A DNA stretch of 64,000 nucleotides from Penelope pileata (lineage: Eukaryota; Chordata; Aves; Galliformes; Cracidae): assembly GCA_013396635.1 (NCBI GenBank), contig WBMW01005039.1:124001-188000 (forward strand). The letters are read 5' to 3'. A program made the position numbers and the translations under genes. Positions 12,301 through 25,718 of the stretch are shown piece after piece (the stretch's first letter is position 1; every line of letters starts with the position of its first letter). The notes below the pieces were generated by a model that saw only the letters and a list, made by a program, of their open reading frames with translations, was not told the DNA's origin and did not search any database.

Positions 12301-13603
12301 CACTTCCACCTACTGATCTCCCACAATTACCCCCACAGGTTTTGAGACAGCAACCTCAGAAGTGTGATGCACCCATCTCAGAAATTCTCAGCAGCACGCT
12401 GCCTGGTGCCTCACCTGGGGAAAGGGTTATTCACTTTGTTTGAAATTATGGAGTCTGCTTCTTCAACAAGAAAACAGCCACTGCTTGGACAGAACAGAGA
12501 ACATTTTAATCATTAGGAAAAACAGTTTGACTGCAAAGACATGCAGGCTTAAGTAACAAACTTTTCTGCTTCAGACAGATGCGTGAGCAGGAATTCAGTG
12601 ACAACACTGAGAGCTGATGAAGTATCCTCAGCAGCTGAGGTGGAGGCCCAGACATAGCTGCTTTCTACATCCAAGAAGAGAAGGGACCCAACTGAGCTAC
12701 AGCATCTTTTCCTCATGTGTAATCCCTAACCCTAACAAGGGAAAGGGAACATACAGCTCCTTACATATTTTGGAGGCTAGAGATGGTGAGTACATGGCAC
12801 ACTGCTGTGCTGCCTAACCTGGCAACAAGCTCCTGCTGCTGCTTGCAAGGATGTAGCCCTCAGCGACAAAAAAAAAAGGCATTTTTAAAAATAAGAGTGA
12901 AAGTCTGCAACATGACAAACAGGCAATAATTTCCTTAAAAGCCGTGCATTTTGTTGTAGCCCGAAGCATGCCAGAGGCACAACATCAACTTTTCCACAGC
13001 TGCATTTTTATGAGCCCCTAGGATGTCTCTGCTAGGAGCAAAGATCTAGCAGAAGAAAGGTGCAGGGCAAATTCCATTAGCACAGATACCAGGATGGCAG
13101 ACGCTAGAGAAGACACAAAAGAAGATAAATAAATCAAGCACATAAATGAGATACAAACAAGCAAGTCTAGGCTTCCTCCAGCTTGACAAAAATTGTTAAA
13201 CAGAGGGCACCTGCATTTTCCTTCCACCTAAAACATTATTTAAGTAACAGTAATTTGAGAGCTGCCCTTAAAAATTGCACAAGAAAATGGGCCGTGGTGG
13301 GCTATGGGAAGTGGTAGGAAATGAGTTGGAGCAGTCTTCACTGCTTGAATTCCTTGCTTCCAGTGCTGGGTTTTCTGGTTTTTAAAGAAAGCTAGAAGAG
13401 AACTTGATTTAGTTGCTGTCAGTAGGAATTAAGGACATCTGAAAAACAGAAAGGATGAGAAAAAAATAGAACATTTGCAAGAAAACTGTAGACCCATCAT
13501 CTATTAAAATAAACTTAGCAAAAGTATGCAGAGCAGGAATATTTGCTGATATCTCTGTGCTTTCCTTCATGCACTAACATTGAAAAATTTCCTTCCCATG
13601 TAG
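6381..13603. other. Long stretch without a recognisable gene
   Basis: Unique, AT-rich, CpG-poor sequence. The open frames at 7692-7973, 9491-9760 (minus) and 11517-11894 lack domains and look random. A TTAGGGTTAGGG word at 8623-8634 and its complement at 12724-12735 are too short to be telomere relics. An acceptor-like tract ends at about 12575 (CTTTTCTGCTTCAG) and is followed by a 28-codon open frame but no good donor. Confidence 0.5.
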
Positions 13604-13712
13604 GTGAGTGATGATTTGGAAGAGCGCTTGGCCCAAAAAACGGTGGCCAAACCTATTTATAACACTCATCAGAACAACAAAAAGAACCACAGCACATGGT
13701 TTACACAGAATG
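13604..13712 (+). CDS. Candidate coding exon, hydrophilic protein of unknown family
   Basis: A pyrimidine-rich acceptor (TTTCCTTCCCATGTAG) ends at 13603. The frame that starts right after it is open for 52 codons, to a TAA at 13760-13762. A donor-like G|GTGAGG lies at 13712/13713, which would make an exon of 109 nt. The peptide is strikingly protein-like for this neighbourhood. It has an acidic/basic start (VSDDLEERLAQKTVAKPIYN) followed by an Asn/His/Lys-rich stretch ending HSTWFTQNG. The codons include CGC, ACG and GTG, and CpG-containing codons are scarce nearby. The in-frame TAG is part of the acceptor itself, so the frame cannot extend upstream without splicing. I do not recognise the family. 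With no neighbouring exons identified, a pseudo-exon remains possible. Confidence 0.3.
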
Positions 13713-16700
13713 GTGAGGAACGTCAACAGGAAAAAAGACACAGGCAAAATCAACCTTTTTAATTCTCATTTTGTGACTCAGCTACCCCAACATAAATCGT
13801 AAGTACTGACTATGGCAGTCAGTTGCCAACACTTCAGTCCAATTTGGGAAAGCAACCAATATCCTGTGAGAAACTCCTCAGAAAGCCAATTTTGATTGCT
13901 TCAATTAAAAATGTCCAAGACCAACCAAACAACAACCACCTCCTAAGCAAAGCAACTGCAACCAATCCCCATGACTCCAGAGGACTCCTGGTGAAATTTT
14001 CCAATCTCAGCACAGTTTATTATCCCTGACCAGAGAACTGGGAGTAAATAAGTCTGCACACTGTTACATATGGGATAGGGCTTCAAGCACAAAGCATCGA
14101 TCAGTATGTTTCAGAGACCCCAAAGCACACCTCCTGCAGATAAATTGCTGGGGCTATAATGGAAAACAGATCCTACGTCTTCTTCCATCCTTCTCCCATG
14201 CACTGCTCTACTGCTCCAGCCCTCAGCTCACCACAGCTATGCCAACACAGCTCTCATGTGAGCCACGCTACAAATCAGAGATGATCTACCCTACAATTAA
14301 CCTCCCATTGCCTCCCCCAGTAAAATTTTACTTGTAATCTCTCTCAGCAGCATTAACAACGCCATCACACAAGTGCACCCTCTCATCCTGGACTCAAAAT
14401 GCCAGGGAACGCAGGCACATAGCCATTGTTTATATTTAACTCAGGTACACAGCATCTTATTGGGATATTTGGCCTTTTAAAACAAAACACAAAATACCAG
14501 GTTAGGAAATAGAATATGCCCATACTACAAAATCCATTTTCAGAAGCTATGTGCTGCATTTTGCTAGAATAGCCAAGGTCTCCCTCTTTCTGTCGTCCTC
14601 TGTCGCACTCTGAGACTATTCATTCCCAACACAATCATTCACATTTTCATTTTTATTTTATTACACTTAGATATGATGCAACCTCTACTTAACAATGCAT
14701 TACCATTTTCAAGGGCAAATATTTTTCTGTAATCCCAGCTATGTCATTATTCTCTTTCTATTACACATACTTTAAATGTCAAAATCCATCTTCTAGAACT
14801 AATCAAATTTAAAACAAGCCTAGCAGGAGAAAGTCAGTTTGAAAGGGGTATTCCAGGTGAAATAAAAACTTAAGCATCCTTTCTTTAAAATAGACATTGT
14901 CTATTATTTAATTTACTTACAGATTTTGAAAAGATGTCCCAGGGACAACTTATAATAAACTAGATTCATGCCTATCTCAGCTCTGCCGAAATCACCCACC
15001 ACCTAGGGCAGCACATATATGGCTAAATGCTGAAGAAGACTTAACCTGAACATGATGAAAGGAGGCAGAAAGAATCATTACTATCTCTCATTTTAGAATC
15101 CTCTTTACTCCCAATAGGTAAGCAGTAAAATTAAGAGTATGAAAAAAGTACTAATGAAATGAACAACTATATTACAAAGATGAAAGGTGTCAACATTGCA
15201 TGTTTAAGTGATTTGAGATCAAGCTTGAGTTGCCTTTTCCATAAATTCCTTTCCCTATACACTTTGCCAGAGCTGCTTTACTCTTCTAGCAGTTGCTTAT
15301 TCCCAGCATTAATTTTATACAATGCACAAATAATTGTTTACCTTTTAATGCAGCTGTCAAAGTTCATCTGAAATCTCAACACAACTAATTTTATATTTGT
15401 AGTACAAAAGTCTTTCTTTTTCTTTTCTTTAAATCCCAAAGTAAATCCTTTCTTGCAATCCACGGGACATAATACAATAATTCTCTTCAAAATTCTGAGC
15501 AATTTTTAACTGTTTTTTTTTGTTTGGAAGTTACAGTAAACCCATTCAAAGCTTAGCTTTTATTCTTCTGATATCTTCATCATTTTAGGATGCATTTATC
15601 TGCAGAGTCACAGTTCAGTTTCTGACAGAAGAGAAACAACCCAGATTCTTTCCTGGTTTAGTCAGGACAGTGGTTTGGTTGCAAAAAAATGAACGATCTC
15701 TTCCCACGAGATTCCACAATGTCCATACAATTGAACAAAGTAAATTGTTAAATCCTTTCTAGAATTCATCTCCTTCATCGAATAAGGAAATACATCCAGT
15801 CTTAAGACATCTGGAATTTCCATCTAGTCTATGAGATGTTCAGCTGGCATCTTACTTCCACTCTGAACTTAATCAGGCCATTTAGGTTATAAATCAAACC
15901 CTGTGCCCCAAACACTGGATAACACTGGTTATTGTGTTTCTGTCCAATTTACCTCCTTCTCAACGCAGATAAAAAGCTTGACATTATTTTTATATGTGTA
16001 ACTTCACCAAAGTCTTTGTAATCCCAAAACTCATTTTCTCCCATTTGCTGCATTCAATGATTAAAAAAAATACTTTTGTAGGATATCATTGCTAAGACTA
16101 CAGCTATCTTGTCTGTAGAATGGCATTTTGGTCTTTACTAGATTCAACATTGACAAAAGGTTTTTTTTGGAGCAGCTTTCATGCCATCTTTGAGTGCCCT
16201 CACACAGATGGGCATGAAAATGATACCCTATGCAGTGTTATGTAAACCTACAGCAACTCTGTAAATGTCTATTCGTGGTCTTAACACAAAGATGGGTATC
16301 AGTCAAAAGAGCTGACAGTGATTTCAAGTGGTTGTCTTCTCTTTTCCCTTGTTCTGAAGCAGGATAAGAAGTATATCCAATCCTTCCTGCACCAGAAAGG
16401 TAATCTAACCACTTTGTAACCTGTAGTGAATAAATCACTGAAGCAGATGTCACAGCTTCCACAAGCAGCCAGCTCTGGTGCTTCACAGTCCCTGTAGCTA
16501 GAAAACAGTTCCTAAGTCAAATTCATTACTTCTTTTACCTCCTGCAGCACTCTAGATAATAATAATTCATTCAAATTATCTTCTTTCTTATTATTTTATT
16601 TTGAAAATTCGTGAGTTCTCAAGTCTAAATAAACTGGTGTCCATCCCCACCAGTCCCACATTCTGAATTTCTCAACTTTCCACACTTTGGAAGTTTCCGT

Positions 16701-17990
16701 TTCTCTGCATATTTCTAGAATGTGAAGCATAAAACTTTCCCCATCAAAATTCTTGTGGTTACAACCATAAGCTTTTCAGTGGCGATGTGAAGCAGTCTCT
16801 TTATACCTGCACAGCATTCATACTGGTGTCAATGGACCTAAAAGCAAAAAGGTTTTCACTCTAGTCAGTCAAGTCTCTGCTTATGGGAGCCCCATGCTGA
16901 GTAGTCAATAAGGTTGCCAGTGGCAGGATTCCCCACTGTGCACGCCTGCTGAGTTTACAGCCAATTTTAATGCACATGAACTTTTCCATGAAGCTCTAAA
17001 CCCTGCATACTGCAATATAGGTCTTTATAGACATTCCCCAAACGTGCAGAGAATTCTCTCATATTACTGTCTCTTCCTCCTCACTAAAGTTTAAAACAGT
17101 GATTTGGATGAGCATCTGATACCACAAAAGAAAATAAATATAAAATATATATATATATAATATAAAAATGTGTGTGTGTATCCATTATGTTTTAACAGGG
17201 CTCTATTTATCAAGAGTTCTCTCCTTCTTCAGCTTCCACACTAGTCCCAAGTGCTCATTTGCCACAGTTATTCCCAAAGACAGGAATATATTACTCAACT
17301 GAAGTGTAGGCAAAAATAAAAAGGCATTCCAAACTGTAAACTTCTTAAAATATAACTTCAGTAGCTGAGCAAGACAAACAATCTCATTTGCATCTCAGGG
17401 GAATGCATTTAAATAGCATAAAACCCTTCCACCAAATACATAGATACACACGAGGAACAGCTGTGCCTTGGAGAGATCACCTCACCCGAGAACACAAGGG
17501 TCCAGTTGCTGGTTTGTATACAGAATTCACACTAAAACAGCTGCAACAGGAACCAAAGAAAGGAGAACATAGAAGATTCATCGGTTGCAAGAAAAAGAAA
17601 AAAACACAGCTGACATAGTACAGAATTTGATAGCAGGGCTTTGAATTCTCAGGAATTTCCCTCCTTATCTCACACGAGCCTCAGCAAGTCAGTTTCTATG
17701 AGGCTACTACAAATATTTATGGAAGGACAACACTTTTTAAACAATTAATTATGCACAACCACCTGACTTTCACACCAAGCCATTCTGGAATTGAGTAACA
17801 CACTTGAGCCTTTCTAAGATCCTATTTGGCAGTTTGAGAATAAACCCAGACCCCACCGCCCCACTGCAAAATCACATCCATAAATGTGTCATGGGCTGAA
17901 CAATAGCAAAGAACAAGGCAAAGGAAGAAAGCAGCCAGCAAGAATTAGAAAAATAAGCAAACCATACACTCAGCTGCTCAGGGCTGCCTG
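13713..17990. other. AT-rich non-coding stretch
   Basis: No gene is recognised. It holds a TA/TG simple repeat at 17137-17180 and an acceptor-like tract ending near 17237 (TCTCTCCTTCTTCAG) followed only by short open frames. The rest is unique AT-rich sequence. Confidence 0.5.
17137..17180. repeat. (TA)n followed by (TG)n microsatellite
   Basis: An AT run of about ten dinucleotides, then a short TGTGTGTGTG run, in an A/T-rich context. The length is likely to vary between individuals. Confidence 0.85.
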
Positions 17991-18004
17991 TCATTAGGTG
18001 GCAC
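17991..18004 (+). promoter_or_regulatory. CTCF-like motif, first of a pair
   Basis: TCATTAGGTGGCAC matches 12 of 14 positions of the CTCF core CCASYAGRKGGCRS, including the whole AGGTGGCAC right half. It faces the same way as the motif at 18271. CTCF organises chromatin loops, and paired sites are common at boundaries. Occupancy is unknown. Confidence 0.3.
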
Positions 18005-18270
18005 TACCTTGACTCTTCTTTCACATCACCCTCTCCTTCTTAAACCTGTATTTAAAACATGATGCTTGTTTTGTCATCTTGAAAAAAAAGCACACAGCAC
18101 AGAACTGAAATTCTAGTGGAAATGGGACTCTCCTCTAATGCTAACTCAGCTTCTAGCTGCTCTCCAGGCTTGCTGGGTGGGTTCAGCAGGGATGAGATCT
18201 CTGCAGAACTGTTAGGCAGCTCCTCAGAAAGTTCCACTCCCCACGCTGCATTGATTTAGGCTCTGTCTGA

Positions 18271-18284
18271 TCACCAGAGGGTGC
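18271..18284 (+). promoter_or_regulatory. CTCF-like motif, second of a pair
   Basis: TCACCAGAGGGTGC matches 12 of 14 positions of the CTCF core CCASYAGRKGGCRS, with CACCAGAGGG intact. It lies 280 bp from, and in the same orientation as, the motif at 17991. Confidence 0.3.
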
Positions 18285-20500
18285 AATGCACGCTCAGAAT
18301 TTCACATGCCAGGGAGCAAGTGATGGAGAAACCAATGAGAGGCTTCTTGATGAACATAAATTAAAGAATAGGCCCTTAATCTGCCAACTCGCTATCTCAG
18401 AACAAGGCGAGGTAAAGGTGGCACATCAAGAAGTATTATTACTTACCTTCCAGCTGAAATAAATTATAAGCTCCTAAGCCTAGCAGAGGGTTCTGAAGCC
18501 TGCAGGAAAAGCAGGTAAATTAAAGGTAGCTGCTCTGAGGGCTAGATAGTTCCTAAATCTCCCCTCATTCTTTTCTACACTTCTCTAAGTTGCAAGAGGG
18601 ACTAGAGGTTCATTTTCTTGAAAATCTTGGCCCTGTAAAGTATATGGAGCAAGAACAGTGATCCGACACCCATCCTGCATCTCTGTGGACATATTTTTCC
18701 TTTGACTGCAGCACGTGATTTACAGTTCTGGGAGAGCACTAAATGGCAATGCTCTTTCCTTCACTGCAGCTATGAGTCACCATCCAGACACCACAGCAAA
18801 CTCAGTTACACATTGAGCAGGGGCGGCTCATCACCCTCAGCCTCATCTACGGGCGCTGGTGAGGAACAGGCCACCTCTCCACATCTCTAAATCAAGGCTG
18901 ATTCAGAGCATGAGCAATGAAGGAAATTGCCTCTACTTCCACCGATTATAGGGAGTCTAGCAAGAGCGTGGCCTTCCAATTTGAGCATCCCTGTTAGTGA
19001 ATTAGCAATGGATAATTATCTTACTCATCCCTCAGCGCTGGGGCTTGTGGATTTATGGTGGCTGGAGGGCTGCAGTCCCCACGCTCAACTCCCAGCGACG
19101 CAGCTGACTGATTTCTTGCTTCAGTGACTTGGTGTTTCAATTTACCTCTTTCACCTTAATTTCTGCAAAATCCTTGATATGTCACGTATTTCCCAACAGA
19201 ACCAAGAAAGAGAGAAGTGGAAATGGAATGGTGTTAAGTGAGATGCAAAAATGAAATGGTTGAAGAAATGATATAACCCTGGGAAAATTAATTACAAAAC
19301 TGTCATCTAAAATGTCATCAAGAATGGAGTCACACATATCCTAAGGCCTTTGATAAAGAAGGTCTAATACCAAAACAGGAGAAGGAGGAGAAAGCAACTT
19401 TCAACATTTCACACAAACGGGAATCTAATCAAAATTCAGCCATGGAGATGACATTTCCTTTAAATGAGCTCCCCTTTAGCTTGTCAAAATGGTGACAGCT
19501 TTAGTTTGTGCTTCACAGTTTAATTACTAATGGATTTTGTTTTGTTCTTTGGTCGCCTTTAATTCAGTGCGGGAATTGAATTTATTTTCCTTTAAAAATT
19601 AACATAATAAAGCAAAAGCCCATTCTTTCTCCTCTTAAGGACTTACTTTTACAAGACAGCAGAAATATTTTGCAAAAAACTTTTCTAAAAGCCTAAAATT
19701 GCAGTGTGGGGCGGAACATTTAAATAAGCAGAATGAGCGAGCATTTCAGCATTTATTTATTTTACACACGCATAAATTAGATTTATTATCCCAACAGAGT
19801 CCTGGGCTTGGAGCCACAGGGCCTCAGACTCCCTTCTCCTCCACTTGCTCTGAGGCAGAGACATCAGGGATTATTCACTGCTAGCCAAAACCTCAAGGAG
19901 CCACTTGAAGGAAAGAAAACCAGCATTGCCCTTCCAGACAAGGAAGTGGCACTCACACCAGGATATCACCAACGACAGAAGGGTAGCACACACCTGAGCT
20001 TCTGAATGGGAGAAGAAATCTGGAGGCTTTGAGAAGAAAACAGAAAGCAATGGAAGTAGCAGGGAATATGCACTGTTTACAGACAGCAAAGAGTAAGATT
20101 ACACAAGTCGTGCTCAGAGAAGGCACATCTTGTCCTGCAATAAAGACAATTTTTGGAAAATTTGGAAAATATTTGTCTTCATGGGAACAGAATGAATTTA
20201 CTCAGTCCAATTACGCTTTCTCCAGGAATACAGTGACTGAAATAAAAGATATATCTGGCACCTCTCCTGTGCTTTGCTGGTTCATACCAAAGCTGTATAT
20301 CTACTGCTCCTAAATCAGCCTTGTGTGCCTCACAGGCGCCTGGCAGCAGAGATCATATAAGTGCCAGCAATAGGAGGCACAGAGAAGGTGAAGCATCTGT
20401 GCTCGTCTTACAAACTTCTCTGCCATCCCCAGCACTCTGACCAAAGGGACAGCTTAGATTTTTTATGCAACTGTTAGCAAAGGTAAACCCTTCATTCCAG
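18285..20500. other. Non-coding region with a possible exon-like segment and an AT-rich conserved-looking block
   Basis: Near 18711 a pyrimidine tract ending in CTGCAG is followed by a frame open to 18890 (Ser/His-rich, ending EEQATSPHL), with a donor-like GTGAGG near 18860. It is weak as a coding exon. About 19470-19800 is a repeat-free AT-rich block with TTTAATTACTAATGG, AAAAATTAACATAATAAAG and CATAAATTAGATTTATTA, dense in homeodomain-type TAAT/ATTA cores. That texture is common in deeply conserved enhancers, but conservation cannot be tested from one sequence. Confidence 0.35.
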
Positions 20501-20609
20501 AGATGCCAGACCTGGGATTGCTGGACCAGGGCTCACCACGCAGGTGCTGCCTCGTGTGCTCCATCCAGCATTTAAGTCAAGGCACCATCTGTGCAACAGT
20601 AAATGCCAG
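20501..20609 (+). CDS. Candidate exon with early ATG, unknown product
   Basis: The acceptor CCCTTCATTCCAG ends at 20500 and a strong donor CAG|GTAAGG lies at 20609/20610. An ATG at 20503, two bases into the exon, opens a frame that stays open to the donor. It gives 35 complete codons plus two bases (start MPDLGLLDQGSPRRCCLV). The arrangement would suit a coding exon that follows an untranslated first exon. GC content is higher than in the flanks. The peptide is too short to place in a family. A non-coding RNA exon or a chance combination is equally possible. Confidence 0.22.
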
Positions 20610-23600
20610 GTAAGGTGCTGCAGGCACCAAATTTTCCTGGCACTTTGGGCTGACCGAGTGGCTGCCTAACAATGCAAACCAGGCCCATAACCACGATGCT
20701 GTTATCAAGTAACCGTTACTAGATAAATATCAATGGACAGGTAAAAAATAAAATAAAATCTTCCCGGTATCTTAAAATGCCAGAAGAAAAAATTGATATC
20801 ATGCTCGGCTTAGAAGAAGGTGAAGGTTTGGGTTTGTATCTATTAAAATTACAGCAGGATTTTCAAAGTATGTACCTTGAAATAGGTAATAATAACACAT
20901 GGATACCCTTTATTAGCAGCTGCCTCCAAGGACATAGAAGAAATAACAGGCAACGACCCAAGGAGACCAAAGAGATGTATTAGCAGAGGTACCACCCAAG
21001 GGTCAGACTGACACAAAGTCACTTCCAGGGCTGCCTTAGGTGTCTCTCTGGGCCAAAGCAGAGACTGCAGCAAGGAGTTTCAGAGCTGACACTAATGGCT
21101 CGTTGCTACAGTTACGGAAAAGAAGGAGCTAACTTTTCTCAAACAAGAGGGTAAGCTACCATGATTACAAGCAATAATGAAACGTGCAGTTTTAGACTTC
21201 AGAAATGGTTTTCAGTGTCTAAATCATACACCTCCCCCCACCCACCCTGTAAAAATAGCGGCAGCAGCACGAGAAGTAACAGGAGCTTTACCAGACAGCC
21301 CCTGAACATGTGCAGCCTCGAGTGACTAAACCTCAGCCTGCTTTGCTTTCATTCTTTCCACATACATTCATTCTTATTATTCATTTGGGAGTTTAAGTAG
21401 AATAACATCCTGATTCAAGGCTTCATGCCCCCATCCCTAAGTAAATTCTTAGTCACCATCTCAGGAGAGCTGGATGACTTCCCCCCACCCTGCCCTTTCA
21501 GATAAAAGATTGCCATCTGTAGAACACACTTTAATGAAACCCTGGCTATTGCTCATGCTTCCAACAAACTCAGACATTTTGATAGGGATTTTCATATCAC
21601 CTGAACTACATCACCCAGGGCATCAGCCCCAGGGGCCAAGCATCAAGCTCACCAGCGACACAAGAAACAGCACAGAACACATTTATTCCGTCCTCAATAC
21701 AAGATGTGCTTGTTTCAGAGTTGGCATGAGACAAAGCCCCATCCCAGGTCAGTCCACAAGACATCTGGGGGAGAAGAGGTCTCTCCATGAATTATTTTTA
21801 TTGACTTGATGAAACTGCATTCAGTTCAAGTCTTAGCATGATTTCTATCACAAACTGTAGATAGGTTCATTTTGCCTCTGAAATTTGCCTATCCCCAGCC
21901 TGAAACAGCTCTCAGTGGTGGAATACACAAGCTTGTGGTTTTTTCCATTGCCTGAAAGCCAGGATGTCACCTGCAATCCCTCTTGCAGTCTGGGCTACTG
22001 TAAGGTTTGGAGCAATAGTTTATTTTGTTCCAGGCTGTGACAATGAGCAAAAACTACTGCTGATGAGAGTCACTCAGGTTCGCCACTCTGAGCAAGTGTG
22101 CTTCTCTTTTAGTCAAGACATTCTATTTATTTTACCTGTTCCTGCCTCCCACCTCTTCCCCTGTCTTCTCTTCACCATAGCAAACCACAATTTTCATTTC
22201 CTTTTCTTAACCCTATAGCAATGTGTCTGTAGCTACACAGAAACGAGTGCAATCAAAACAATTCCTATTCTATCAGTTCCAGTAATAAAAGATGAGGCTT
22301 CACAGATCTGAACATATTCATAGCAGTGCTGTAAACCTTCCCTTCACACTTCCCACCTACTGAATGCTAAAACACACATTTTCTGACAGAGATCATCATC
22401 TCTTGTCTACCATCTTTCATTAGTTAATTTCAAAGCAATTTACTAAAAAGGTCCACATCAACAAGATAATGATGGCTCAGAGAAAGGGACTTGTCTGTCA
22501 GGAGTTAAAATAGGGGTAATTTCACGAACACAAGCCTGCACACCGTAGCAAACTTTTGCTTCCATGTACCTAGCAAATCTGATTTTCAGTTTAAGCATAC
22601 AGAGACCTTCTGTCTCTTCTGGAATTTTGCTTCCAGCTATGATGCTCAATTTCATGAGATGGCTGTAGTGGTAAGCTAAACCGGTAACAAGTTATCATAA
22701 TCATTTCAAAATCTTCCAAGCTGTTTGTATGAGAGGGAATCAAGCCACAAAAGCTTTTCACAAATTACTAAGCCATACCACTTTGATACTTATGTACAGT
22801 CATGGGTATCTATGGTAACAGCAAATCCTATTGCATTGCCACAGTACTCACACTTGTTCCTTCCTCGATTTTAGGTGATCTACTGGCTGGAACTGGAGAC
22901 CTACCAAGCATCCAGTCAATAACTCTCCGAAATTACAATCTAATCTTAGCATGCATCATGCTTTCCAGAGCTGAACTATTGAGGAAGGGAGCAGAAGTCC
23001 TGCTGTCACACCTCCTGAAGAGATTTCCAAAAGCTGCCATGCCTTGTGGCCAGCATCTTTGTTTTCGTTGATAAAAAGTTTTGGCAATATTTTCCCCGTT
23101 CCTTTCTCTACCCCTAACATTCCCTCTCTCCTCCTCCTTGGTAGTCAAAGCCACTCCCTTGGCTCTGCCACCATCCGCTCATACACACACATCTACCTCC
23201 CACAGAAATGCCTCTGTCCCAGAGACACCACAGCTCCTCTCTAACTCCCATCTCTTCCCCAATGTTTTTCTAATGTCGCTCCCCAAAATGAGACTGCTAT
23301 CCCAGGGCCCCTCCTGCTATCACAAAGAGCAGAGTTTTGTTGCTTCTTTCCTCCAGGGCTCAGCACTGACATATTATTACAGTTGTCATTTCTGCAGCCT
23401 CATCATGTTACGCAGTCATGTCTATTTGTTAGGCCTTTATTACCTCTACATCTCCCAGAGCTTTACTAGCCTCCATCTTTCTGATCTGATTTATTTATCT
23501 TGGATTACAAGCCCTAAATTCATTAGCTTGTCCTTTCATGGAATGAATCTCAAAGTAGCTTTTTGGCTGCACTTGAAATTTCTCTAGGTACTTTTGAATT

Positions 23601-25291
23601 TTTGCCTTGGCATTTAGAGAGGGATCCAATTTACTGTAATCTGCCACTTTCGATGCAGTGCTGTTTGTTCAGTCTTTTAGATCATCGGGGGAAACACTAG
23701 CATCAGAAAAGGAGAGATGACAATTTACTGGAACTCCCTTCAAATCATATTACGAGCAAACAAGACGTGCTCTTTTTCATGAGGCCGAAGGTGCTGAAGC
23801 ATTTCTTGGGCACTGAAAGCAGAGAAGATCTCCACCAGCCCTGGTGACGGTGAGGCCCACAGACTCCCCAGCAGATGATCAGGGACTTTCCCAGGGAATT
23901 CAAAGGTGATTTTGCATTTTATCATCGTGATCCAGAGGTGGAACAAGAGAAAAATAACAATGTATGCAGTGTCCCAACACCAGCATTGCCACCAGAAGAG
24001 TGCAAGCTTGAACTCAAAACTTTCAACTTATGAAAACGTAAATTAGGGTTGAATACAATAACTCTATATTGAATACATTTCAATCCAGGTGATCAGAACA
24101 AGGTCCTATAAGTCACAAGAGGGTATTTCTTAACTACTCAGGAACAGAAATAAATCAATCATTCCATAACTCTTTCTGATGTTTAAAACTACTTTCAATT
24201 AATTGAAAAAATCTCTAGGGCTTGCCATTTAGCCAGTTATAACTTTCTGCATTGGGGAACACACACTGTGCATGGAAGTGTTAAAGGTGCAGCAGTTATC
24301 ACCTGCTGTGAGTTTTGAAATGACGGTGCAGAACCTGGGAGAAACCATGTATTTTCAGGGAAAATTTGAAGCAGTCCAAGATGTAAAATATTTTGGAATT
24401 ATAAACAATATATAAATTAAAACCAAAGCCAAGAAATCTTCCAAGATAACACACAGAGCAGAACGTAACTTTGTGAAGATTAGAATGATGAGAAAATAAA
24501 TGATCTTAAGTGATAAAACCAGGCAGGAGGAAACCCACACAAAAATCTTCAAAATAATCTAGGGCAATTCACAATGGCTTAAAAAAAATTTACAAAACGT
24601 GCATTGTTCACTTGGTCAGAATGGTGATTAACAGATGATGTCTGTTAGAAAATATCACCAAGCTGCAACTGCAGCTTTCCCAAACTATTCCAGAAATAAT
24701 TAGGTTCATGAAAACTAGAATATAAAAGAACTTCATGTTCTTTCTACAAAAAGTGGAGAAGAGGCAAAACAAAGCAAAACAAATGGTCATAACCCAAAAA
24801 TACTGTGTTTTGAAAATTTGGAAAATACAGTGAGGCAATAGTGAGCCACCTGTCATCAGACCAGCTATTAGCAATAGCAGAGTACACACTTCCTCCCTCA
24901 TCATTTGCAAGGATAATCAACAAAAAGTCAGGCTTTCCCAGATTTACAACATTTTGGATTCTTGTTCTTGCAAATAATTCTTTTACTCAGATGATCCCAA
25001 ATAATAGCCACTACATAGTGCTGAAGGTTTATGTTATTTCTCCATATTACTGGCCATCTGAAAATCATTACACTTTCCTCAGACTTATTTATGCAACCCA
25101 TTATTTTCCCACCAGTCTCAGTAGAATCACAGTTCTTCAAGAGGTCATTTACCTAATGGGAAAAATGTTATTTACTGACTCATTCTACCAAGACTGGCAG
25201 CGTGCAAGATAGAGAAAAAACATAGTTCTCAGCCCTCTGGCTTAAGCTTACATTATACCAGCAATAAGTTACAAAATTAAAATAGCATTTC
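20610..25291. other. Long stretch without a recognisable gene
   Basis: Unique sequence of mixed composition. The longest plus-strand open frame in the window (about 168 codons, ending at 23587) lies here in a C/T-rich tract and gives a Ser/Leu/Pro-rich peptide without domains. At 24600-25210 both strands have open frames of 100 codons or more that look like chance. Confidence 0.5.
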
Positions 25292-25310
25292 AGAAAAAAA
25301 AAAAAAANAA
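25292..25310. repeat. Poly(A) run with an unresolved base
   Basis: A run of about 18 A is interrupted by the only N of the window, at 25308. This is a typical homopolymer assembly uncertainty. No retrogene body precedes it. Confidence 0.9.
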
Positions 25311-25718
25311 ATGCAAGTACCATGCTTTTCATGAGTTTGGAGAGTTTAGGCTGTCAAGTGCCAGTAGGGTGTAAAGTGATAACTACCCACAAAATTCAGT
25401 TTCTGTGTATCCACTTCGTTGGCTGCTCAGGTAACAAGCCCTGCAGCACACTGCATAAGTGGGACAATAAAAGGGGAAGAAAGAAGATATATAGCAAAGA
25501 ATAGACAGAAAAACAGCAAAGAAAACAAGTTATTTCACTGTAGATCTTTTTATTCAGCTTTTCTGGCAGAGCAGTCTACAAGTGAAATTTATCTCTAAAG
25601 TTGCACTGCTGTTCTTTGAAGATATTCCTAAAACTCAGCAGCATCCCAGAATCTGGCAAAAACAAAACAAAAAAATCCCCTCCAACAATCTGAAAATATG
25701 GCCTTTCTCCCACTGCAT

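Noticed and set aside
23081..23587. Longest plus-strand open frame (about 168 codons)
   Set aside because: It lies in a C/T-rich tract and gives a Ser/Leu/Pro-rich peptide with no domain. The bias alone removes stop codons.
23790..23798. GGTGCTGAA, half of an RE1/NRSF silencer (similar half at 48905-48917)
   Set aside because: The second half of the 21-bp motif is missing in both places.
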